Of a DNA stretch of 64,000 bases, positions 35,725-45,127 are shown piece by piece. The position numbers and the translations under genes are program-made. Origin of the DNA: Pseudomonas sp. UBA1879 (lineage in GTDB: Bacteria; Pseudomonadota; Gammaproteobacteria; Pseudomonadales; Pseudomonadaceae); assembly GCF_002338065.1 (NCBI RefSeq), contig NZ_DDHJ01000015.1, positions 320,271 through 384,270 of the forward strand, in the 5' to 3' direction. The first letter of the stretch is position 1. The number at the start of each line of letters is the position of its first letter. Under the pieces are notes generated by a model. That model was not told the origin of the DNA. It worked only from the letters and a program-made list of their open reading frames with translations, and searched no databases.

Positions 35725-37959
35725 ATGAGTGCGTCTGACCAATTCGGCAAAGGCAACGATGAGTTGTTGCCCAGTGCCGGCGACATGGACGCGTTGATCC
35801 GCGCCGAACATCGCGACCCGTTCTCCATGCTTGGCCCTCACAGTGATGGTAAGGATGGCCAGGTTATCCGCGCCTATCTGCCAAACGCTCTGGGTGTGCG
35901 CGTCTTGTCCCGTGATGGCCAACGCGAACTCGGCGAACTGACCATGAGCGACAAGCCCGGTTTCTTTGCCGGGCATTTCCCCGTCCGCGAGCCGTACCTG
36001 TTGAAGATCAACTGGGCGACTGGCGAGCAGGTCACCGAAGACCCTTACAGCTTCGGCCAGTTGCTGGGCGAAATGGACCTTTACCTCTTCGCCGAGGGCA
36101 ATCATCGCGATCTGAGCAGCGCATTGGGCGCACAGGTCACCACTGTCGAGGGCGTCGACGGCGTGCGGTTCTCAGTGTGGGCGCCGAACGCTCGTCGCGT
36201 CTCGGTCGTCGGCGACTTCAACAGCTGGGACGGGCGTCGTCACCCGATGCGTGTGCGCCATCCCTCTGGCGTGTGGGAAATCTTCATCCCGCGCCTTGGC
36301 CCTGGCGAGGCCTACAAATACGAAATCCTCGGCCAGCACGGCGTTCTGCCGCTGAAAGCCGACCCGATGGCGCTGGCGACTCAGCTGCCGCCCGCCACTG
36401 CCTCGAAGGTCGCTGCACCGCTGAGCCACCAATGGCAGGACAACGACTGGATGCAATCGCGGGGTGATAAGCACGACATTCACCAGCCGTTGTCGATCTA
36501 TGAACTCCACGCCGGGTCCTGGCAATGGCATCGCGGCGGCGAAGATGAGCCGGACCGCCCCTACAACTGGCACGAGTTGGCTGAGACGCTGATTCCCTAC
36601 GTCAAAGACCTGGGCTTTACCCACATTGAGCTGATGCCCATCATGGAACACCCGTTCGGGGGGTCGTGGGGCTATCAGTTGCTGTCGCAGTTCGCGCCAA
36701 GTGCACGTTACGGCACCCCGGAAGACTTCGCAGCCTTTGTCGACGCCTGCCACCGCGCCGACATCGGGGTGATCCTGGACTGGGTGCCGGCGCACTTTCC
36801 AACGGATACCCATGGGTTGGCGGAATTCGACGGCACTGCGCTGTACGAATACGGGAACCCGCAGGAAGGGTTTCACCAGGATTGGAACACGCTGATCTAT
36901 AACCTCGGACGCACCGAAGTGCACGGCTTCATGATCGCGTCGGGCCTGCACTGGCTGAAGAACTTCCACATCGATGCGCTGCGCGTGGATGCCGTGGCGT
37001 CGATGCTGTATCGCGATTATTCGCGCGAAGCGGGCCAGTGGGTGCCGAACCGCTACGGCGGCCGCGAGAACCTCGAAGCGATCGACTTTCTCCGCCATCT
37101 GAACGATGTGGTCGCGTTGGAAGCGCCGGGTGCGTTAGTCATCGCCGAGGAATCGACATCCTGGCCAGGTGTGACCCAGCCAACCCAACAGGGCGGCCTG
37201 GGGTTTTCGTACAAATGGAACATGGGCTGGATGCACGACACGCTGCATTACATGGAGCAGGACCCGATTCATCGTCAGCATCATCACAATGAGTTGAGCT
37301 TCGGGCTGGTTTACGCGTGGTCTGAGCGTTTCATCCTGCCGATTTCCCACGATGAAGTGGTACACGGCAAGCACTCGCTGATCGACAAAATGCCGGGCGA
37401 CCGTTGGCAGAAGTTCGCCAACCTGCGGGCTTATCTGGCCTTCATGTGGACCCATCCCGGGAAGAAGCTGCTCTTCATGGGTTGCGAATTCGGGCAATGG
37501 CGCGAGTGGAACCACGACACGGAACTGGATTGGCACTTCCTCGACTACAAAGACCACAAGGGCGTGCACTCGCTGGTGGGCGACCTCAATCGGCTGTACC
37601 GGTCGGAGAAGGCGCTGTACGAGCAGGACTGTCAGCCACAGGGCTTCCAGTGGGTTATTGGTGACGATGCAGGCAACAGCGTGTATGCGTATCTGCGCTG
37701 GAGCCGCGACGGTGAACCGCTGCTGGTGGTCGCCAACCTGACCCCCGTGCCGCGTGAGCATTACCGCGTGGGCGTGCCGTTTGGTGGCAAGTGGGCAGAG
37801 TTGCTCAACACCGACGCCGATGTGTACGCCGGGTCCAATGTCGGCAACGGGGGAGAGGTGAGGGCAGATGACATCAAAAACCATGGCCAGGCCTATTCTG
37901 TGTCACTGAATCTGCCGCCACTGGCGGTGGTGGTGCTAAAGCCGGTGGCTGAGGACTGA
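35725..37959 (+). CDS. glgB: 1,4-alpha-glucan branching enzyme
   Basis: A 744-residue GH13_9 branching enzyme with an extra N-terminal CBM48 (residues about 15-115), a second CBM48 (RFSVWAPNARRVSVVGDFNS), the catalytic barrel and a C-terminal beta-domain. The nucleophile is D422 (ALRVDAVASMLY), the acid/base E475 (VIAEESTSWPG), and SHDEVVHGKHS carries the third acidic residue. It makes alpha-1,6 branches in the GlgE-built glucan. ATG 35719 overlaps the treS-mak stop (ATGA), but GGAG lies only one base before it; ATG 35725 has GGAG at a spacing of seven and is preferred. No glgC or glgA is nearby, so this locus is a GlgE-pathway unit. Confidence 0.95.
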   Translation: MSASDQFGKGNDELLPSAGDMDALIRAEHRDPFSMLGPHSDGKDGQVIRAYLPNALGVRVLSRDGQRELGELTMSDKPGFFAGHFPVREPYLLKINWATGEQVTEDPYSFGQLLGEMDLYLFAEGNHRDLSSALGAQVTTVEGVDGVRFSVWAPNARRVSVVGDFNSWDGRRHPMRVRHPSGVWEIFIPRLGPGEAYKYEILGQHGVLPLKADPMALATQLPPATASKVAAPLSHQWQDNDWMQSRGDKHDIHQPLSIYELHAGSWQWHRGGEDEPDRPYNWHELAETLIPYVKDLGFTHIELMPIMEHPFGGSWGYQLLSQFAPSARYGTPEDFAAFVDACHRADIGVILDWVPAHFPTDTHGLAEFDGTALYEYGNPQEGFHQDWNTLIYNLGRTEVHGFMIASGLHWLKNFHIDALRVDAVASMLYRDYSREAGQWVPNRYGGRENLEAIDFLRHLNDVVALEAPGALVIAEESTSWPGVTQPTQQGGLGFSYKWNMGWMHDTLHYMEQDPIHRQHHHNELSFGLVYAWSERFILPISHDEVVHGKHSLIDKMPGDRWQKFANLRAYLAFMWTHPGKKLLFMGCEFGQWREWNHDTELDWHFLDYKDHKGVHSLVGDLNRLYRSEKALYEQDCQPQGFQWVIGDDAGNSVYAYLRWSRDGEPLLVVANLTPVPREHYRVGVPFGGKWAELLNTDADVYAGSNVGNGGEVRADDIKNHGQAYSVSLNLPPLAVVVLKPVAED

Positions 37960-38077
37960 AGCCGGTCTGGTCTGATCACTACGTGATTGCTCGCCGCAAT
38001 ACGCAGCGGTTCAGGCCGATAGGCAGGCATTGAGGCGGGAGCGTTAGCGGTGAACAGTTAACTCGTGTGTGACTGAC

Positions 38078-38398
38078 CCACCGCTTCGCGGCCGTCGTTC
38101 CTCCGGCGGCTCCTACTGGGACGGCGTCTGATCCAGGGCACTGCAAAACCCGTAGGAGCCGCCGGAGGAACGACGGCCGCGATCGCGGTCTGTCAGCTGG
38201 CGCGTTTCTACCTGATCCAACACGGTCGCTGCCGTCGCAGGCTCCGGCGTCCAACTAAGACTGCACCTGATTCGGTGCACTGCAAAACCCGTAGGAGCCG
38301 CCGGAGGAACGACGGCCGCGATGGCGGTCTGTCAATTGGCGCATTTTTACCTGATCCACCACGGTCGCTGCCGCCGCAGGCTCCGGCTTCTGCTACGG
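38078..38398. repeat. REP cluster downstream of glgB (five units, tandem duplication)
   Basis: REP units alternate as 38078-38116 (-), 38151-38187 (+), 38222-38250 (-, degenerate), 38290-38327 (+) and 38361-38398 (-). Plus units read cgtaggagccgccggaggaa. The segment from ctgcaaaacccgtagg through gcaggctccggc occurs twice at a period of 139 bp. The core differs slightly from the 28.8-kb cluster (ggaacgac versus gggacgac), so each cluster appears homogenised within itself. The rest of 37960-38658 shows no gene; frames here are REP artefacts. Confidence 0.85.
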
Positions 38399-38658
38399 AT
38401 TCGGCGGTCGATGGGCCAGGGGGCAAGCATGATTCGGCGTCGAGACGCTGCAAGACTGCACGAACGCTCCGCCGCAACGTGGCCACCTCCGTACGGCCAA
38501 ATGTCTACCATTTCAACAGCCCATCATCGGCCGCTCCCGGACGAACGTCACCCTCCTGTACTGAACCCCGCACCATTTAAACGGTCTGTTGACCACGTTT
38601 CGTCCATCGCATGCGGCCTGTCCACCCGGCCATTCTTTCTATTTGTCGAAGATCGCTC

Positions 38659-39339
38659 ATGTCCCTCACTCCCTCCGTAATCGCCTCCCACGACTCCACC
38701 TTCCCGTTGCCGGGCGTTCGACGCCGTTTGCTCAGCGCTGGCTTGATGGGCACCCTGTTGGCCATCGGCTTCATTGGCCAAGCCTACGCGGAAGGCAAAG
38801 ACCGCTGGGTCAGCGACACCCTCAGCACCTATGTCCGCAGTGGCCCCACAGATGGCTATCGCATTGTTGGCACACTCAAATCCGGCCAGAAGGTCGAACT
38901 CCTCAACACCCAGGGCGACTACAGCCAAGTGCGCGGCAACTCTGGGGACACTGTGTGGATTCCGTCCGCTGACTTGCAGGAGGTCCCGGGCCAGACCGAA
39001 CGCCTGCCGCAATTGACTCAGCAAGTCGCCGATCTCAGCGCGCAACTGAAAACCATCGACGACGACTGGAAAACCAAAGTCCAGGGCATGCAGGAAACCC
39101 TGGACTCTCGCAAAAAACTGGTCGACGAACTCGAGGCCCGGACCAAAGACCTCAACGCCCAATTGACCGACGCCCAATCAGAATTGCGCTCGACCCAAGC
39201 TAAACTCGGCGACGAGAACAATCAGGTGTTGATGCGCTACATGGTCTACGGGGGCAGTATTGCCGGGGCCGGTTTGTTGTTGGGCTTGATTCTTCCGGCC
39301 CTGACCCGTGGCCGCAAACGCAACGATCGCTGGTTTTGA
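38659..39339 (+). CDS. SH3-domain membrane protein (TIGR04211/YgiM-like)
   Basis: A 226-residue envelope protein. A signal peptide (LLSAGLMGTLLAIGFIGQAYA, cut near residue 44) is followed by a bacterial SH3 domain (WVSDTLSTYVRSGPTDGYRI to about residue 110), a long coiled coil (about 120-195, QVADLSAQLKTIDDDWKTKV) and a C-terminal membrane helix (YGGSIAGAGLLLGLILPAL) with a positive tail GRKRNDRWF. This is the domain order of the TIGR04211 SH3 family. Function is unknown; SH3b domains often touch peptidoglycan. An upstream in-frame start at 38611 is possible; ATG 38659 has only a weak ribosome site, so the exact start is uncertain. Confidence 0.85.
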   Translation: MSLTPSVIASHDSTFPLPGVRRRLLSAGLMGTLLAIGFIGQAYAEGKDRWVSDTLSTYVRSGPTDGYRIVGTLKSGQKVELLNTQGDYSQVRGNSGDTVWIPSADLQEVPGQTERLPQLTQQVADLSAQLKTIDDDWKTKVQGMQETLDSRKKLVDELEARTKDLNAQLTDAQSELRSTQAKLGDENNQVLMRYMVYGGSIAGAGLLLGLILPALTRGRKRNDRWF

Positions 39340-39391
39340 ATGCGTGTGTTTTGGCCACCGACCCTGTGATCCTGAGGGTGTCTGTCTGAAG

Positions 39392-39484
39392 CCTGTGGGA
39401 GTGAGCTTGCCCACAAATGGGGTGCTGCGCTTACGCCAATGCGGGCTGAAAAGTCGCCTTCAGGAGCAAGCTCACCCCCGCAGG
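39392..39484. repeat. Pseudomonas intergenic palindromic repeat (GTGGGAG-GAGCTTGC class)
   Basis: Arms cctgtgggagtgagcttgcc and ggagcaagctcacccccgca form a long imperfect inverted repeat between the SH3-protein gene and ggt. The rest of 39340-39736 contains the ggt promoter region; no further gene was recognised. Confidence 0.6.
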
Positions 39485-39736
39485 CTGCTTCCGCAAACGG
39501 GGTCCAGTTCAACTGCTGAAATATCGTGTCATTGACCCTAGGTCGATTCTCCTTTGTGCGCTATTTTGGTGCGGTGCTGCGGTCCTCTCGTGGACCACGG
39601 CGCAGCCGTTAACAAGCTCCACCCCATATGCGTCTGCAGTCGCAAGGATGCCGGGCGAATGTTGAGAGGGTACGTCCCATCCGCGCTCGCCCCGCCAATG
39701 CTGTTCCATCCTCACAAGAATAAAGAGAGTCGACAC

Positions 39737-41461
39737 ATGAAGTTTGAACCCTTGGCCAAGTCGCTGATAGCGACGGCGCTCACCTTCGCTTTCTCTACCT
39801 CCTACGCTGCCTCCGTCGCACCTGTTGCCGCTGAAAACGGCATGGTCGTCACAGCTCAGCACCTGGCCACACACGTGGGCGTCGATGTACTGAAGTCCGG
39901 CGGTAATGCGGTGGATGCCGCCGTTGCCGTGGGGTACGCATTGGCGGTGGTTTACCCGGCTGCGGGCAACCTCGGCGGCGGTGGTTTCATGACCATCCAG
40001 TTGGCCGACGGCCGCAAGACGTTCCTGGATTTCCGCGAAAAAGCCCCCTTGGCCGCCACCGCCAACATGTACCTGGACAAGGACGGCAACGTCGTGCCAG
40101 ACCTCAGCTCCAAAGGCCATTTGGCCGTGGGCGTGCCAGGCACGGTGTCCGGCATGGAACTGGCGCTGAGCAAATACGGCACCAAGAAACGCGCTGAGGT
40201 CATCGCGCCGGCGATCAAGCTAGCCGAAAACGGCTTCCCGCTACAGCAGGGCGACATCGACCTGCTGCACACCGCCACCGACGAATTCAAAGCCGACAAG
40301 GACCTGACCCCGATCTTTCTGAACAAGGGCCAGCCGATGCAGGTGGGCGACAAGCTCGTGCAGAAAGACCTGGCCAAAACCCTCAAGGAGATTTCCGCCA
40401 AGGGCACCGATGGTTTCTACAAGGGCTGGGTAGCCAAGGCCATCGTCGATTCGAGCAAGGCCGGCAAAGGCATCATCGTCCAGGCCGATCTGGATAAGTA
40501 CAAGACCCGCGAGCTGGCGCCCATCGAGTGCGATTACCGAGGCTACCACGTGGTCTCGGCGCCGCCGCCGAGCTCAGGCGGTGTGGTGATCTGCGAGATC
40601 ATGAACATCCTCGAAGGCTATCCGATGAAGGAGCTGGGTTATCACTCGGCCCAGGGCATGCACTATCAGATCGAGGCCATGCGGCACGCCTACGTGGACC
40701 GCAACAGCTACCTCGGCGACCCGGACTTCGTGAAAAACCCGATTGCGCATCTGTTGGACCGTGACTACGCGGCCAAGCTGCGCGCTGCCATCGAGCCGCA
40801 GAAAGCGGGGGATTCCCAGGCGATCAAACCGGGTGTCGCCCCCCACGAAGGCAACAACACCACGCACTATTCCATCGTGGACAAGTGGGGCAATGCGGTG
40901 TCGGTCACCTACACCCTCAATGACTGGTTCGGCGCGGGCGTGATGGCGAGCAAGACCGGCGTGATCCTCAACGACGAAATGGACGACTTCACCTCCAAAG
41001 TCGGCGTTCCGAACATGTACGGCCTGGTCCAGGGCGAAGCCAACGCCATCGCCCCGGGCAAAACGCCGTTGTCGTCCATGAGTCCGACCATCGTCACCAA
41101 GGACGGTAAAGCAGTGATGGTGGTCGGTACGCCGGGGGGCAGTCGCATCATTACCGCCACCTTGCTGACCATGCTCAACGTCATCGACTACGGCATGAAT
41201 ATCCAGGAAGCCGTGGACGCGCCACGTTTCCACCAGCAATGGATGCCGGACACCACGAACCTCGAGCGCTTCGCGGTCAGCCCGGACACCCAGAAGATCC
41301 TCGAAAGCTGGGGCCATAAGTTCGCCGAGCCGCAGGACGCCAACCACTTGGCGGCGATTCTGGTCGGTGCGCCTTCGCTGGGTGGCAAGCCGGTGGGCAA
41401 CAACCGTTTCTACGGCGCCAACGACCCGCGCCGCAACACCGGGCTGTCGCTGGGCTACTGA
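39737..41461 (+). CDS. ggt: Gamma-glutamyltranspeptidase
   Basis: A 574-residue periplasmic Ntn-hydrolase that cleaves the gamma-glutamyl bond of glutathione and related amides. A signal peptide (MKFEPLAKSLIATALTFAFS, cut near TSYAA) is followed by the large subunit. Self-cleavage is expected before T375 in GNNTTHYSIVDKWGNAVSVT, which frees that threonine as the nucleophile of the small subunit. PGKTPLSSMSPTIV and VVGTPGGSRIITA are the conserved substrate-binding loops. ATG 39737 opens the signal peptide; the frame is open back to 39554 without a better start. It stands alone. Confidence 0.95.
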   Translation: MKFEPLAKSLIATALTFAFSTSYAASVAPVAAENGMVVTAQHLATHVGVDVLKSGGNAVDAAVAVGYALAVVYPAAGNLGGGGFMTIQLADGRKTFLDFREKAPLAATANMYLDKDGNVVPDLSSKGHLAVGVPGTVSGMELALSKYGTKKRAEVIAPAIKLAENGFPLQQGDIDLLHTATDEFKADKDLTPIFLNKGQPMQVGDKLVQKDLAKTLKEISAKGTDGFYKGWVAKAIVDSSKAGKGIIVQADLDKYKTRELAPIECDYRGYHVVSAPPPSSGGVVICEIMNILEGYPMKELGYHSAQGMHYQIEAMRHAYVDRNSYLGDPDFVKNPIAHLLDRDYAAKLRAAIEPQKAGDSQAIKPGVAPHEGNNTTHYSIVDKWGNAVSVTYTLNDWFGAGVMASKTGVILNDEMDDFTSKVGVPNMYGLVQGEANAIAPGKTPLSSMSPTIVTKDGKAVMVVGTPGGSRIITATLLTMLNVIDYGMNIQEAVDAPRFHQQWMPDTTNLERFAVSPDTQKILESWGHKFAEPQDANHLAAILVGAPSLGGKPVGNNRFYGANDPRRNTGLSLGY

Positions 41462-41506
41462 GTGCTGGACGTCTGAGCACTGACTCGCTGACCGTCACCT
41501 GAACGG

Positions 41507-41594
41507 TGTGTGCTAATTCGTTCGCACAAAGCGGTGGAGCCGACAAAGGTGTGTCGGCTGCACCCACCCTTAGCGAACGAATTCGCTGCCACAG
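41507..41594. repeat. Inverted repeat, gaattcgttcgc class
   Basis: gtgtgctaattcgttcgcac and gcgaacgaattcgctgccac are inverted arms around a small internal hairpin (agccgacaaaggtgtgtcggct). This is another common Pseudomonas intergenic repeat. It lies between ggt and the Zur box of folE2 and may end ggt transcription. Confidence 0.6.
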
Positions 41595-41648
41595 GATCGA
41601 GGAGGGCAGGCCGCATAACAGCGTGGACGTTTGAACGGCGATGCATAG

Positions 41649-41665
41649 GTGTTATGTTATAACAC
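41649..41665. promoter_or_regulatory. Zur box upstream of folE2
   Basis: GTGTTATGTTATAACAC has perfect 7-bp inverted arms (GTGTTAT/ATAACAC). Its core TGTTATGTTATAACA differs at one position from the proteobacterial Zur consensus TGTTATANTATAACA. It ends 45 bp before the folE2 ATG, where bound Zur-Zn would block transcription when zinc is plentiful. Zur control is established for folE2 paralogues in several bacteria. Confidence 0.8.
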
Positions 41666-41710
41666 TTTTGGCAGGCGACCTTGCTTGCACGCTTCGAGAA
41701 CATTCCCACG

Positions 41711-42637
41711 ATGACCATTCCACTTCCCGACGTTGCTTCCTCCGAATCCTCCTTGACGCTGCTTCCCCTCGATGGGGTCGGCATGCAGGGCATCGACATC
41801 CCGCTGATCCTTGACGAGCCTGGCATTATCGCGCCGGTGCACGCCCGCGCCGATCTGCAGGTGGACCTCCCTGTGCCGCAGATCAAGGGCATCCACATGT
41901 CACGGCTGTACACGCTGCTTGACCGCTTTGCCGAAGATCATGCCGTCGGCCCGGCGAGTGTGGCGGCGTTGCTGCAGTTGATGGTTGCCAGCCATGCCGA
42001 TTGCCATTCGACTCAGGCCGCTGTGCGCCTGTCATTCGCGCTGCTGTGCAAGCGTCCGGCGTTGGTCACTCAGGGCCTGAGCGGCTGGAAGTCCTACCCG
42101 GTGATGATCGACGGCCAATGGCGGCAAGGGCGTCTGGCCCTGACAGTCAGCGTTGACGTGACCTATTCCTCGACATGCCCCTGCTCGGCGGCGTTGTCTC
42201 GGCAACTGCTGGAGCAGGCTTTCCGCGGGTATTTCGGTGCTGGCGCAGTGGATGCCAAGGACGTCGCGGCATGGCTGCGTGATCACGGCTCCCACGCGAC
42301 GCCCCACAGCCAGCGCAGCGTGGCGCGGGTTCAGGTGAGTATCGATCCAGACGCCGAGCGGCTGGGCGTGCTGAGTCTGGTGGATCGGGTCGAGAGCGCG
42401 CTGGGCACGCCGGTGCAGACCGCCGTCAAACGCGCCGATGAGCAAGCCTTCGCTCGACTCAACGGGCAGAACCTGATGTACGTCGAAGATGCCGCGCGCA
42501 AGATCCAGCAAGCAGTAACGGGCCGTTTTGCCGCCAGCAGTGTCTCGGTCAGGCACCTCGAAAGCCTTCACCCGCACGATGCCGTGGCGTTCACCTCTCG
42601 CCAGGGCGCGTCGAAGCCGGAAGAGGGTTTTGTATGA
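41711..42637 (+). CDS. folE2: GTP cyclohydrolase IB (zinc-independent)
   Basis: A 308-residue FolE2 (COG1469). It makes 7,8-dihydroneopterin triphosphate from GTP, the first step of folate and queuosine synthesis, without strict need for zinc, replacing zinc-dependent FolE during zinc starvation. The catalytic/metal cysteine lies in SSTCPCSAALSR (C156, C158), with the conserved His/Gln-Arg patch ATPHSQRSVARV. ATG 41711 gives the family start; a TTG at 41681 is in frame but less likely. The Zur box at 41649 fits the role. Its stop overlaps the next gene by four bases. Confidence 0.94.
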   Translation: MTIPLPDVASSESSLTLLPLDGVGMQGIDIPLILDEPGIIAPVHARADLQVDLPVPQIKGIHMSRLYTLLDRFAEDHAVGPASVAALLQLMVASHADCHSTQAAVRLSFALLCKRPALVTQGLSGWKSYPVMIDGQWRQGRLALTVSVDVTYSSTCPCSAALSRQLLEQAFRGYFGAGAVDAKDVAAWLRDHGSHATPHSQRSVARVQVSIDPDAERLGVLSLVDRVESALGTPVQTAVKRADEQAFARLNGQNLMYVEDAARKIQQAVTGRFAASSVSVRHLESLHPHDAVAFTSRQGASKPEEGFV

Positions 42638-43833
42638 GCCGTGCCGTTTCAGCGTCGGCCGTCGCTCAACCTGCGCATTCGCAGGCTGGGCCTGTGAGCC
42701 ATAGCCGACTGCAATCCATTGACGCCCTGCGCGGCCTGATCATCGTGTTCATGCTGCTGGACCATGTGCGCGAAACCTTCTTCCTGCACCGTCAGGTGAC
42801 GGACCCCATGGACGTCGGCAGCACGTCGCTGGATCTGTTCCTGAGTCGCACCCTGGCGCATTTCTGTGCGCCGCTGTTTGTGTTTCTGACAGGCCTGTCG
42901 GCATTTTTGTACGGCCAGCGGCATTCCGGTACGGCAGACGTCGCCCGGTTCCTGTTCATCCGTGGACTGGTCCTGATCGCATTGGAGCTGACGCTGGTCA
43001 ATTTTGCCTGGACGTTCCAGCTTCCACCGTCGGTGATCTACCTTCAGGTGATTTGGGCCATCGGCCTGAGCATGATCGCCTTGGCCGTCTTGGTGACGTT
43101 GCCGCGGGGTCTGCTGGCGGTGCTGGGAATGGCGATCATCGGTGGGCATAACCTGTTGGATGGCGTGCATTTCGCCGCCAAATCCTGGATGCATATTCCG
43201 TGGGCCATCCTGCACGACAGAGGCTGGATCGAGGTCAGTGAGGGGCTGCGCTTGCGCACCTCTTACCCGGTATTACCCTGGATCGGCGTGATCGCCGTGG
43301 GATATGCCGCGGGGCCGTGGTTCGCCAAGGGCGTCAAATCAGACAAACGCGAAATGAACCTGATCGCCTGGGGGTTTGGCTTGCTGGCGCTGTTTCTCGC
43401 GTTACGCGGTTTCAACGGTTACGGCGAGAAACCTTGGGTGGCCGGAGCAACCACAACCAACACGCTGATGAGCCTGCTCAACATCACCAAATACCCGCCG
43501 TCGTTGCTATTTATCAGCTTCACCCTGGGCCTTGGCCTGCTGATGCTCGCCTGGCTGGAGCGGGGTGCCGACAAGCGCTGGGTGAAACCACTGGTGACAT
43601 TCGGCGCGGCCCCGATGTTCTTCTACTTGCTGCACTTGTACGTGCTCAAAGTGCTGTACCTGATCGCCGTCGTGCTCTGGGGTCGCAATCAGGGCACTTA
43701 CTTCGGCTTCGATTCCGTATGGGCGCTGTGGGTCTGCGCGGCGGCGTTGACAGTGGCGTTGTTCCCCGCCGTGCGCGGGTTCGCCAAACTCAAGGCTCGG
43801 CGCCGGGACATCACGTGGTTGAAGTATTTCTGA
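42634..43833 (+). CDS. DUF1624/HGSNAT-like membrane protein
   Basis: A 399-residue inner-membrane protein with about ten helices. It begins with a hydrophilic 25-residue stretch and then QSIDALRGLIIVFMLLDHVR, the DUF1624 opening (heparan-alpha-glucosaminide N-acetyltransferase catalytic-domain family). The conserved histidine of LLDHVRETFF and SYPVLPWIGVIAVGYAAGPW are family features. Members are thought to move acyl groups across the membrane, but bacterial substrates are not known. ATG 42634 overlaps the folE2 stop (ATGA), so it is probably under the same Zur control; a link to zinc starvation is inference. Confidence 0.82.
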   Translation: MSRAVSASAVAQPAHSQAGPVSHSRLQSIDALRGLIIVFMLLDHVRETFFLHRQVTDPMDVGSTSLDLFLSRTLAHFCAPLFVFLTGLSAFLYGQRHSGTADVARFLFIRGLVLIALELTLVNFAWTFQLPPSVIYLQVIWAIGLSMIALAVLVTLPRGLLAVLGMAIIGGHNLLDGVHFAAKSWMHIPWAILHDRGWIEVSEGLRLRTSYPVLPWIGVIAVGYAAGPWFAKGVKSDKREMNLIAWGFGLLALFLALRGFNGYGEKPWVAGATTTNTLMSLLNITKYPPSLLFISFTLGLGLLMLAWLERGADKRWVKPLVTFGAAPMFFYLLHLYVLKVLYLIAVVLWGRNQGTYFGFDSVWALWVCAAALTVALFPAVRGFAKLKARRRDITWLKYF

Positions 43834-43870
43834 GGGAAGGGGCTGCCGATGATCGAAAGCCAGTGTCCCG

Positions 43871-45013
43871 TCAGCGATCCAGCAGGGCGCGCTCCATGCG
43901 CGCCAGCGCCTCTTCCAGCATTGGCCGTGGGCAGCCGAAGTTCAGGCGCACGAACTGACCGCAATCGTCACCGAACTCCAGGCCGCAGCTCAGGGCGACC
44001 TTGGCCTGGGCAAGGAAGAACTGCTGTGGATGCTGAATGTCCAGCGCCGAGCAGTCCAGCCACGCCAGGTAGGTGCTTTGCGGCAGGTGCATGCGGATGC
44101 CCGGGAAGCGGGTGTCGATCGCGTGAGCGAGGTGGTCGCGGTTGTTCTGCAAATAGGCGTTCACCTGCCCCAGCCAGCTTTGGCCATGAGTGTAAGCCGC
44201 GTGAGTGGCCTCCAGGCCCAACGTGTTGACGCTGTCGACCAAACCCAGACGCCCGGCCGTGAAGTGCTCGCGCAGGGCGGGGTTCTGCACCACGGCGAAC
44301 GCGGTTTTCAACCCGGCAATGTTCCAGGCTTTGCTCGCCGACATGAGCGTGATCGTACGCTCGGCGATGTCAGCGCTCAGTGATGCAATCGGCGTGTGAC
44401 GACGGCCGTCGAACAGGATGTCGGCGTGAATTTCGTCGGACACGATCAACACGTCATGCTGAACGCACGCCTCGCCGATGGCGCGCAGCTCATCGCGTTC
44501 GAACACCTTACCGATCGGGTTGTGCGGGTTGCTGAGCAGAAAGGTGCGCGCACTCAGCAAGGCGTGCTGCAGAGCCGCGATGTCGGTGAGGTATTGGCCC
44601 TTGGCGTCGGCGTGCAGCGGCAGGTCAACCCGCGTCAGCTTCCAGTGGGCCGGGGCACTGAGCAGGGGCGAATAGTTCGGCGTTTGCACCAGGACGCCGC
44701 TGCCGACGGGCGCCAGGCTGTTCAGCGCCATGTTCACCCCCGGCTCGACACCGGGCAGAAACACCAGGTCCTGTGGCTGGATATGCCAGTCATACTGCCG
44801 CGCCAGATGCGCCACCAGCGTCTCGCGCAAGGTGTCTTGAGCCACCGAATACCCCAACAGCGGGTGCTCCAGCCGGTTTTTCAGCGCCTGCATGATCGGC
44901 TCGGCCACCGGAAAATCCATGTCCGCGACCCACATGGGCAAGACGTCTTCCGGGTACTGGCTCCACTTCTTGCTGCCGGTGTTCAAGCGTTGAAAAACGG
45001 TGTTCAGGTCCAT
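43871..45013 (-). CDS. patB: MalY/PatB-type PLP C-S lyase (cystathionine beta-lyase-like)
   Basis: A 380-residue fold-type I PLP enzyme. The PLP lysine is K228 in LMSASKAWNIAG, and SNPHNPIGKVF (161-171) and VSDEIHADILF (191-201) bind cofactor. The opening NTGSKKWSQYP and PMWVADMDFPV is the MalY/PatB signature, separating it from ordinary aminotransferases. PatB enzymes split cystathionine or cysteine to pyruvate, ammonia and a thiol or sulfide. ATG 45013 is the family start; the frame is open to 45127. It follows the desulfurase-like gene by 114 bp on the same strand, forming a likely sulfur-amino-acid pair. Confidence 0.87.
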   Translation of the reverse strand: MDLNTVFQRLNTGSKKWSQYPEDVLPMWVADMDFPVAEPIMQALKNRLEHPLLGYSVAQDTLRETLVAHLARQYDWHIQPQDLVFLPGVEPGVNMALNSLAPVGSGVLVQTPNYSPLLSAPAHWKLTRVDLPLHADAKGQYLTDIAALQHALLSARTFLLSNPHNPIGKVFERDELRAIGEACVQHDVLIVSDEIHADILFDGRRHTPIASLSADIAERTITLMSASKAWNIAGLKTAFAVVQNPALREHFTAGRLGLVDSVNTLGLEATHAAYTHGQSWLGQVNAYLQNNRDHLAHAIDTRFPGIRMHLPQSTYLAWLDCSALDIQHPQQFFLAQAKVALSCGLEFGDDCGQFVRLNFGCPRPMLEEALARMERALLDR

Positions 45014-45127
45014 GCTCGTGACTGTCTCGGAAAAAGCGATGGGCGATTGTGCCAGAGCGCTGAGACCAAGGCATCTGTCACGCGGCTGGAGTTTGCGTCC
45101 CTGTCTGGCGGTTGCCCATTCAGCCAA

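Noticed and set aside
38275..38680. Open frames of 100-119 codons downstream of glgB
   Set aside because: They run through the second REP cluster and have no ribosome site or family resemblance.
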